Source: Bacteroidota bacterium (lineage in GTDB: Bacteria > Bacteroidota > Bacteroidia > B-17B0 > B-17BO). From it: 10,601 nucleotides of DNA. Below the pieces are notes generated by a model. The model was given only the letters and a program-made list of their open reading frames with translations. It did not search any database and was not told the DNA's origin. The stretch lies in the NCBI GenBank assembly GCA_025356715.1, contig JANXRU010000415.1, positions 1 through 10,601 of the forward strand, in the 5' to 3' direction. This document shows positions 1 to 6,336 of the stretch, in pieces; positions within the stretch are counted from its first letter, which is position 1, and each line of letters opens with the position of its first letter. Made by a program: the position numbers and the translations under genes.

Positions 1-224
1 CTATTATAAAAAAAGCATTGCTCTTCAAATTGAAATTGATGATAAACATGGAGAAGCTTTGTCTTTAAACAACATAGGCAATATTTAATGATTTGAAATA
101 ATAAAATAATGATTTTTTTAAACCACCATTTTTATCGTAAATATTGCCTATGTTGTTTAAAGACAAAGCTTCTCCATGTTTATCATCAATTTCAATTTGA
201 AGAGCAATGCTTTTTTTATAATAG
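1..224. repeat. Perfect inverted repeat (fold-back) at the left edge
   Basis: Bases 1-87 are the exact reverse complement of bases 138-224 (87 of 87 by direct reading), around a 50-nt spacer at 88-137. The right arm is coding sequence of the minus-strand TPR gene. The left arm is the same coding stretch flipped, so the plus strand at 2-88 reads the same TPR residues (beginning YYKKSIALQ, ending NNIGNI) before a TAA. The switch point lies in a shared TAAATATT stretch that contains a small palindrome, as expected for a template switch at microhomology. The left arm runs to base 1, so its true length may exceed the window. Perfect identity across a protein-coding repeat with no recombinase gene nearby favours a sequencing, amplification or assembly fold-back over a natural element. 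Confidence 0.95.
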
Positions 225-676
225 GATAAGGCTCTGTCGTATTGTTTTTGATTATTATAAATAAACCCAATATTGTTTAGTGAATAGGACTGCCCTTTTT
301 TGTCATCAATTTCAGCTTGTATTTTTAAACTTTCATGAAAATATTCTAAGGCTTGGGTAATGTCACCCAGGTTGTTAAGTAAATATCCTTTGTTATTTAG
401 GTAATCAGAATAATGACTTTTAGCTTTTTTTCTAATAGCTGGATTTGTACTTAATGATAATTTCTTTGCCACAGGGCCAAGCTCATCATTGTATTTTGAC
501 CAAATATCGTCGTCGCTAATTGATTCAATGATTATAGTTAAAACACTTAGCTTATGCGTGTCTTCAACGGCTGTTTTATTATAATTAATTAGCGAATCAA
601 TATATCGACTTTGAGAAAATCCAATAGTTGAATTTAATATTGGAAGTATTATTAATAAGAATAATAATTTTTTCAT
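65..676 (-). CDS. Exported TPR sensor protein, N-terminal part only (3' end lost in fold-back)
   Basis: The ATG at 676 lies 3 nt after the stop of the propeller phosphatase gene, implying co-transcription. Residues 1-22 form a signal peptide: a Lys-Lys start, then a Leu/Ile-rich core ending near GFSQ. TPR units follow at about residues 92-125, 132-165 and from 172 on; they are of the 40-residue type with LNNIGxIY and SLxIQxEIDDKxG motifs. Genuine coding sequence runs at least to about residue 197. The last residues (AYVV and the stop at 65) are read from the flipped left arm of the inverted repeat and are probably not part of the natural protein. By analogy with its neighbours it would continue with more TPRs, a membrane helix and an output domain, perhaps another SpoIIE phosphatase or a histidine kinase, but none of that is visible. 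TPRs bind peptides or proteins; the ligand is unknown. Confidence 0.75.
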   Translation of the reverse strand: MKKLLFLLIILPILNSTIGFSQSRYIDSLINYNKTAVEDTHKLSVLTIIIESISDDDIWSKYNDELGPVAKKLSLSTNPAIRKKAKSHYSDYLNNKGYLLNNLGDITQALEYFHESLKIQAEIDDKKGQSYSLNNIGFIYNNQKQYDRALSYYKKSIALQIEIDDKHGEALSLNNIGNIYDKNGGLKKSLFYYFKSLNIAYVV

Positions 677-679
677 AAA

Positions 680-3600
680 TTAAATGGTTAATCTTATTCC
701 AATTACCAAAATATCATCAACCTGTTCGTGATTACCCCTCCATTGATCTAATGTGTTTTCTAATTCCGTATATTGTTCAATCATAGTTTTGTGAGAAATA
801 GAAATTAACATATTGTTTAATGCTTTATATTTAAATTTTTTTCCTTTAGGTCCGCCAAATTGATCTGCATAACCATCTGTGTATAAATATAGTGAATCTC
901 CCGAATTGGCATTAATTGTATATAAAGTAAATGATTCCTTTTTCTCCCCCTTGCCTATAGGCATTTTATCTTTAGATAATTCTATGATGGATTGTTTAGA
1001 TACCAAAACAGGCTCATTATTTGCAGCGGAATATGTTATTTGATTTGTTTTTTTGTTTATACAAATAAGTATTCCGTCCATTCCGTCTTGTTGACCGTCA
1101 TTACTTATGGAGGTTATAAGTCTTTCGCGAACATAATTGAATATTTCGTTCGGTTGTAGTATGTTTTTCTCCTTAATAGCTTCATTTAAAAAACCAGCAT
1201 TTAATAAACTCATGAATGCACCCGGAACACCGTGTCCGGTACTATCACAAACACCAAGGTAAAAATTGTCTTCGTGTTCAGTAGACCAATAGAAATCCCC
1301 ACTTACTATGTCTTTTGGCTTAAATAAGACGAAATGTTGTGGCAAATTCTTTTGAATATAGGATCCATGAGAAAGAAGCGCTTCTTGAATACGCTTTGCA
1401 TAATTGATTGAATCAACAATTTCTTTTTGTTTTTCTTGAACAATTTCTTTTTGACGCTCAGCAACTTCTTTTTCTTTTACAACATCTGCCGTTCGCTCTA
1501 CTACGATATTTTCTAATTCTAATTGTCTTTTTTTGGAAGCGGAAAGCCTCCAATTAATGATATATTTTAAAACAACAAATATGCTTAATGCATAAAATAG
1601 ATAAGCCCAAATAGTTCTGTAAAAAGGTGGCAAAATTTTAAATTTAAAAAGGATAGGCTCGCTCCAAATACCATTTGGACTTTGAGCTTTTAGTTTAAAA
1701 ATGTAATCTCCCTCATTTATATTTCCAAATGTAGCCTCTGATTTTTTTAATATAGGACTCCAGTTTTTGTCATATCCCTCTAATATGTACTGGTAATTTA
1801 TCATAAAATTTTTTGACAAGTCTAATGCATTAAACTCAATAGTTATACTGTTGTGACTGTATGGCAATATCAAATTTTCTGGTATTTGATAAAATGGAGT
1901 AATGGATGTAAATTTTATTCCATCATATTGTTTTTGTATACTATCTAATTCTCTATTTGATAATAATTTTCCGTATGTTGTTATTTGTTGTTGTGCATTA
2001 GTTATACTATCATTTAAAATGTTTGATGAGATACTGTTTTTTAAACAATACCAGTCAATTATTTGCTCATTAATTTTGATTGATTGAAGTTGGGGAGTCG
2101 TTATTTTTGTATCTCTTCGAATTAAATTATAGTCAAGCCTTACAAGAGAGGTTTTATCGTCGCCCGTTCCAATCCATATTATGCCATTGTGATCTTGAAA
2201 GATGGCGTTTTGTCCGACATTAACATCTCGAACAGGATAATTTTTATTAACCGTAAATAACTCTAGTTCTACTAATTTATTTTTTTGTTTTAAGGTTGAG
2301 GCAGGGTTAAAAATTGCTATTCCATTATTTGTACCGACTATAATTTTTTGATTTTTTAATAGATAAACTTGTGTTATGTAATTATCAGGAAGACCGTTTG
2401 CCGTTGTAAAGTTTACGAAGTGAAGTGAATCTGTTTTCGTTTTATGAATTAAGCAACTCAGACCGCCTTGTGTTGCAAACCATAAATTTCCATCTTGATC
2501 TTCGGCTATACTTCTTACCACATTATTTATTAAACCATTGGTGGAGTTTATATTTGTAAATGATTTACTATCAAATTTAGCAATACCACTTCCTTCTGTT
2601 CCAAACCAAATATTTCCACTTTTATCTTCGTGAATACATCTAACCACATTACTTGGAAGCCCTTGATCTGTTTTATAATTGACGAAAGTTGTATCATTAA
2701 ATTTTGTAACTCCACCGCCCTCTGAAGCAAACCAAATATTCCCTTTTATGTCTTCTTTTATGCATCTTATTGTATTATGCGGAAGACCGTTGCTTGTATT
2801 GTAATTGGTGAAACTTTTCCCATCATATTTTGTAACACCGTCACCATTTGTTCCAAACCATAAATTTTCATTTTTGTCTTTAATAATAGCCCACACAGTA
2901 TTGTTTGCAAGGCCTTGAGAAGTACTATATTTAGTAAATGTTTTTCCGTCATATTTAGTAATCCCTCCACCATAAGAACCAAACCATAAGTTTTTATGTT
3001 TATCCTCAGCCACACTAAACACAACATTACTAGCTAATCCCTGTTTAGCATTAAATGTTACAAATGCATTGCCATTAAATCGGGAAACTCCGCCACCATA
3101 AGTTCCAAACCATAAATTACCCCTGTTATCTTCGGTAATACTAAATACAACATTATTTGATAATCCATGCTCTGTATTATACGTTGTAAAAGAATGTTCT
3201 GTATTTATAAATCCGTTATATACGCAAACGCCGCCGCCCTCAGTTGCAAACCACATTTTTTTATTAATATCTTCAGTAATAGCCCAAACGATGTTGTTAC
3301 TTAGTCCGCTTGTAGAATTAATTGTTTGAAATGTTTTACCATTGTACTTACAAACACCACCTCCGTTTGTACCAAACCAAACACTTCCTTCATCATCTAC
3401 TTTGGAACACCAAATAGTATTATTAGGTAATCCATCAGTTTGATTATAGCTTTTAAATTCTATACCATTGTATTTAGTTATTCCCTCCCCCTCTGTGCCA
3501 AACCATAAATTTCCTTTTTTATCTTCGGCTATTGTTCTAATTGTATTGCTAGCCAATCCTTCTGAAGTAGTATAGTTTTTAAATAATTTTATTTTTTGTG

Positions 3601-4321
3601 TATTTGTTTCTTTGGTGTTTTTATAAATGTTGTTTGGAGGACTATATTTACTCACGCCGCCACTTTTTGTACCAAACCATAAATTTCCTTTTTTATCTTC
3701 TAAAACACTATATACAACGTTATCAGCCATACCATCTAATATATTAAATGTTTTAAATGTTTTTCCGTCATATTTACTTACGCCTCCGCCTTGAGTTCCA
3801 AACCAAAGATTTCCAAACTGATCTTCAGTAATGCATAAAACCAAATTATTTGCTAATCCTTGTGACGAATTAAAAACGGTAAATACTTTACCATCATATT
3901 TATTAACGCCACCTCCGTATGTGCCAAACCACAAATTTCCTTGTCTGTCTAAGTATCCGCAGGCAATACTGCTTAAGGACAAGCCTTGTTCATTGCTTAA
4001 TGTATTAAAGTGAGATAATCCTCCACTTATTCCGCCAGTAGGAGTATAATTTGTGGGAGGCAACAGGTCTATTTGTTGTATTCCATTTTTTGTTTTTAGT
4101 TTAAAATTTTGTTTAACGCTTTTTGTAAGCGGGATGTTTTGCAATAACGATTTATTGATAGGGTTTTTGTTTGGTTTACCTGAAGGTATTGCTTTTGGTG
4201 ATACATGAACTTGTATTTGATCTATATTATTTAAACGATTTTTCGAGTTGTTTTTACTACAACGTATAATGTATGCTAGGGAAAATAGTACGTAAAAACT
4301 ATAGAAGATCTTTTGTTTCAT
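680..4321 (-). CDS. Beta-propeller/Y_Y_Y sensor fused to SpoIIE-type serine phosphatase
   Basis: This 1213-aa protein looks like the sensor half of a Bacteroidota hybrid two-component system with the kinase replaced by a phosphatase. Residues 1-20 are a hydrophobic export signal; Cys21 follows it, but Arg at -1 makes a lipoprotein site doubtful. Residues about 103-720 are propeller blades. Twelve clear WF(G/A) motifs have Trp at 131, 173, 215, 273, 315, 357, 404, 446, 488, 530, 572 and 614, and two degenerate ones lie near 662 and 716. Fourteen blades would fit two seven-bladed propellers. A Y_Y_Y domain (about 825-897) is followed by a membrane helix (about 902-922), a charged coiled coil (926-970) and DSINYAKRIQ (970-979). 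The SpoIIE/PP2C domain (about 990-1211) keeps GDFYW (Asp1009), CDSTGHG (Asp1026), YTDG (Asp1149) and QVDD (Asp1202/1203). It should dephosphorylate a Ser/Thr phosphoprotein in the cytoplasm on an outside signal. The ATG overlaps the upstream stop as ATGA. Confidence 0.92.
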   Translation of the reverse strand: MKQKIFYSFYVLFSLAYIIRCSKNNSKNRLNNIDQIQVHVSPKAIPSGKPNKNPINKSLLQNIPLTKSVKQNFKLKTKNGIQQIDLLPPTNYTPTGGISGGLSHFNTLSNEQGLSLSSIACGYLDRQGNLWFGTYGGGVNKYDGKVFTVFNSSQGLANNLVLCITEDQFGNLWFGTQGGGVSKYDGKTFKTFNILDGMADNVVYSVLEDKKGNLWFGTKSGGVSKYSPPNNIYKNTKETNTQKIKLFKNYTTSEGLASNTIRTIAEDKKGNLWFGTEGEGITKYNGIEFKSYNQTDGLPNNTIWCSKVDDEGSVWFGTNGGGVCKYNGKTFQTINSTSGLSNNIVWAITEDINKKMWFATEGGGVCVYNGFINTEHSFTTYNTEHGLSNNVVFSITEDNRGNLWFGTYGGGVSRFNGNAFVTFNAKQGLASNVVFSVAEDKHKNLWFGSYGGGITKYDGKTFTKYSTSQGLANNTVWAIIKDKNENLWFGTNGDGVTKYDGKSFTNYNTSNGLPHNTIRCIKEDIKGNIWFASEGGGVTKFNDTTFVNYKTDQGLPSNVVRCIHEDKSGNIWFGTEGSGIAKFDSKSFTNINSTNGLINNVVRSIAEDQDGNLWFATQGGLSCLIHKTKTDSLHFVNFTTANGLPDNYITQVYLLKNQKIIVGTNNGIAIFNPASTLKQKNKLVELELFTVNKNYPVRDVNVGQNAIFQDHNGIIWIGTGDDKTSLVRLDYNLIRRDTKITTPQLQSIKINEQIIDWYCLKNSISSNILNDSITNAQQQITTYGKLLSNRELDSIQKQYDGIKFTSITPFYQIPENLILPYSHNSITIEFNALDLSKNFMINYQYILEGYDKNWSPILKKSEATFGNINEGDYIFKLKAQSPNGIWSEPILFKFKILPPFYRTIWAYLFYALSIFVVLKYIINWRLSASKKRQLELENIVVERTADVVKEKEVAERQKEIVQEKQKEIVDSINYAKRIQEALLSHGSYIQKNLPQHFVLFKPKDIVSGDFYWSTEHEDNFYLGVCDSTGHGVPGAFMSLLNAGFLNEAIKEKNILQPNEIFNYVRERLITSISNDGQQDGMDGILICINKKTNQITYSAANNEPVLVSKQSIIELSKDKMPIGKGEKKESFTLYTINANSGDSLYLYTDGYADQFGGPKGKKFKYKALNNMLISISHKTMIEQYTELENTLDQWRGNHEQVDDILVIGIRLTI
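2380..4015 (-). repeat. Tandem 126-bp coding repeats (propeller blades)
   Basis: This part of the propeller gene is built of about twelve tandem units of 42 codons. Nine of the eleven Trp-to-Trp intervals are exactly 42 residues. The exceptions are 58 (Trp215 to Trp273, a Lys/Asn/Thr-rich insertion around residues 227-245) and 47 (Trp357 to Trp404). Each unit follows the pattern GLxxNxVxxIxEDxxGNLWFGTxGGGVxKYDGKxF. Similarity persists at DNA level: a 29-nt stretch at 3498-3526 recurs identically at 3672-3700. The units belong to the Reg_prop family of propeller repeats; they are not a CRISPR or intergenic repeat. Confidence 0.9.
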
Positions 4322-6279
4322 GTTAATTTTATTCCTATGAGAAGTATATCATCAACTTGTTCTAAATTTCCCTTCCACTGAGTTAGGTTATTTTCTAAAA
4401 CTTTTTTTTGGCTCATCGTTGTTAAATTGCTTGACGCAAGTAATAGTTCGTTTAATGGTTTATATTTAAATTTTTTTCCTTTTGGTCCTCCAAATTGGTC
4501 GGCATAACCATCGGTATATAAATATAAAGTATCGCCAGTATTTGCTGTAAAAACATGATTTGTAAATGAATCTAATTTTTCTCCTTTACCAACGGGCATT
4601 TTATCTTTAGGAAGTTCGATAATTTGATTGTTATTAATTAGTATAGGTTCATTGTTGGCAGCAGCATAACTAATAGTATTTGTTGATTTATCTATACATA
4701 TTAAAATTGCATCCATTCCATCTTGTCCATTATTTCCAATGCTTTCAATTAAACGTTTCCTGACATAATTTAAAATGTCATTTGGTTGATTTATGTTTTT
4801 TTCTTTAATAGCTTCACTTAAAAACCCTATGTTTAATAAACTCATAAATGCTCCAGGAACTCCATGTCCTGTACAATCACAAACTGCCAAATAAAATTTG
4901 TTAGCGTGTTCTGTGGCCCAATAAAAATCACCACTGACTATGTCTTTTGGTTTAAACAACACAAAATATTCTTTTAAATTTCTATTTAATATATCATCAT
5001 TGGCCAATAAAGCATATTGAATACGTTTGGCATAATTAATACTATCAATTGTTTCTCGCTGATGTTCTTCAACGACACGTTTTTGATGTTCTATTATTTC
5101 CTTTTGATTTAGGATAATTTTATTTGCTTTATTTTTTTGCAAATAAGCTCTAAATACAATAATACCAGCAAATAAAGACATAACGATAATTAGAAATAAA
5201 AAATTTTGAGTATTTTGTTTTTTCTCTAATTCACCTTCTTTTATTTTATTATCATTATCTAATGATTTTATTTGAGAAGATTTTTTCTCTGTCTCGTATA
5301 ACGTTTCCATTTCGAGCAATTGTTTTTGATTAGTTGAATTATACAAACTATCATGAATCATAAAAAAAGAATTAAAATAGAAATATGCGGAATCATATTT
5401 ATTTTTATTTGCTAATATAGAAGAAAGAAATTTAAAATTTTTGCCTAATAAATCAGGATAAGATGTTTTTTTTGAGAAAAAAATTGATTTACGAAAATGC
5501 ATTTCGGCAAGCTCAATTTCTTTATTTGAAAAATATAGTTCTCCTAATGAGTATTCATTAAATGCCATTCCGAGATAATCGCCCAATTTTTCTCTAATTT
5601 CATTAGAATGATTAATAAATTTTAAACCTTCGCCTATATTTTTTTTTATAAAATAAATTCCAGCTATATTATTTAAAGAATATGGAATACCAACACTGTC
5701 TTTTAGACTGATTTTAATTTTCAATGCCATGTTATAATAAAACATAGCAGAATCAAGATCGTTGTTCATTTCAAACAAAACGCCATAATTATCAATTGCT
5801 GATGATAAATCATTTGGCGCATTTAATGTCTTTAAAATCTGAATGGCTTCAGCTAATAATTCAAATGATGATTTCAGATTTCTTTTCTTACTTTCATAAG
5901 CTAAAGCGCCCATTGCTTTAGCTTTCATTCGTTTCTCTCCTAATTTATCAAAAATAGAAATTGCCTCTAAACGCATATTAGATGACTTTGTATAATCTCC
6001 TTTTAAATAATATACCAAAGCCAAATCTTCTTTTAATTCTCCTAGCTTAAGAGGGTGTTTAATGTAAATGTTTTTGTTATCTATATTTTCGAAAATAAAT
6101 AAGCAGATATTTAAATTATTTACAATTTTATCATAAGAAAGTGACATTGCTTTGTCAGCAAGAGCTTTATTAATATTGTTTTTTTGAACTTCCTTTAGAA
6201 TAGAATCTAAACTATAATTTTGAGCATAGGAAGCTTGCCAAAACATAAAAACGCATATTGAAATAATAAAATTTTTCAT
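4318..6279 (-). CDS. TPR-sensor SpoIIE-type serine phosphatase (653 aa)
   Basis: Residues 1-20 are a signal peptide with a likely cut after SYA. About six TPR-like helical pairs span residues 80-310; the clearest is at about 200-233 (SLNNIAGIYF). The segment LLEMETLYETEKK (321-333) leads into a coiled coil, a membrane helix at about 359-377, a second coiled coil (383-411) and IDSINYAKRIQ (411-421). The SpoIIE/PP2C domain (about 435-652) keeps the acidic residues: GDFYW (Asp451), CDCTGHG (Asp468), YTDG (Asp590) and QVDD (Asp643/644). The expected role is an outside-sensing phosphatase acting on a cytoplasmic Ser/Thr phosphoprotein. Its catalytic domain is closely similar to that of the downstream propeller protein (roughly two thirds identical by eye; shared AxNNEP, GKGEK and YADQFGGPKGKKFKYK motifs), although the sensors are unrelated. 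It is preceded by the operon's only sizeable gap (57 nt) and overlaps the next gene by ATGA. Confidence 0.92.
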   Translation of the reverse strand: MKNFIISICVFMFWQASYAQNYSLDSILKEVQKNNINKALADKAMSLSYDKIVNNLNICLFIFENIDNKNIYIKHPLKLGELKEDLALVYYLKGDYTKSSNMRLEAISIFDKLGEKRMKAKAMGALAYESKKRNLKSSFELLAEAIQILKTLNAPNDLSSAIDNYGVLFEMNNDLDSAMFYYNMALKIKISLKDSVGIPYSLNNIAGIYFIKKNIGEGLKFINHSNEIREKLGDYLGMAFNEYSLGELYFSNKEIELAEMHFRKSIFFSKKTSYPDLLGKNFKFLSSILANKNKYDSAYFYFNSFFMIHDSLYNSTNQKQLLEMETLYETEKKSSQIKSLDNDNKIKEGELEKKQNTQNFLFLIIVMSLFAGIIVFRAYLQKNKANKIILNQKEIIEHQKRVVEEHQRETIDSINYAKRIQYALLANDDILNRNLKEYFVLFKPKDIVSGDFYWATEHANKFYLAVCDCTGHGVPGAFMSLLNIGFLSEAIKEKNINQPNDILNYVRKRLIESIGNNGQDGMDAILICIDKSTNTISYAAANNEPILINNNQIIELPKDKMPVGKGEKLDSFTNHVFTANTGDTLYLYTDGYADQFGGPKGKKFKYKPLNELLLASSNLTTMSQKKVLENNLTQWKGNLEQVDDILLIGIKLT

Positions 6280-6292
6280 AAAGACACACTAG

Positions 6293-6336
6293 AAAAAAAT
6301 ATTGTATACTAAATTCTATTTATATAAATATACAAT
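6293..6336 (-). terminator. Weak AT-rich hairpin with T-tract between two phosphatase genes
   Basis: On the minus strand, directly after the stop codon at 6337, ATTGTATA (6336-6329) can pair with TATACAAT (6308-6301) to give an 8-bp stem with a 20-nt loop. One base later comes a run of seven T's (6299-6293). The order of stop, hairpin and U-tract is that of an intrinsic terminator, but the stem has a single G-C pair and would be only marginally stable. The loop contains most of a 14-bp palindrome (6317-6330) that could compete with the stem. The 57-nt gap (6280-6336) could equally hold a promoter for the 653-aa gene; no convincing Bacteroidota -33/-7 pair (TTTG / TAnnTTTG) is visible. Given the AT content, chance is a real alternative. 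Confidence 0.3.

Noticed and set aside
737..745. Possible lipoprotein or lipobox reading for the propeller protein (Cys21, codon near 4261)
   Set aside because: The residues before Cys21 are Ile-Ile-Arg. Arg at -1 does not fit a lipobox, so it is described only as an export signal.
1902..2087. Plus-strand open frame of 61 codons opposite the propeller gene
   Set aside because: It lies wholly inside the strongly supported minus-strand gene, is rich in Cys/Phe/Ile as expected from antisense AT-rich codons, and shows no family motif. The same applies to plus-strand frames at 3831-4013, 6302-6514, 8264-8446 and 8779-9015.
2548..3027. Minus-strand frames 2548-2730 and 2767-3027 inside the propeller gene
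   Set aside because: They are shifted-frame readings of the 126-bp blade repeats (recurrent CGL and YGLEQ strings) and overlap the real frame throughout.
2380..4015. Regularly spaced repeats suggestive of a CRISPR or other array
   Set aside because: The repeats keep a continuous reading frame and encode propeller blades; unit size is 126 bp with no unique spacers between short identical repeats.
5639..5647. Run of nine T's (A9 in the coding strand) as a phase-variation tract
   Set aside because: It encodes Lys-Lys in an intact frame, and runs of 7-9 A/T are frequent across this AT-rich window. Nothing singles it out without strain comparison.
6317..6330. 14-bp palindrome TATTTATATAAATA as an operator
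   Set aside because: It consists only of A and T in very AT-rich DNA, where such palindromes are expected by chance, and it overlaps the hairpin already described. No known operator is recognised.
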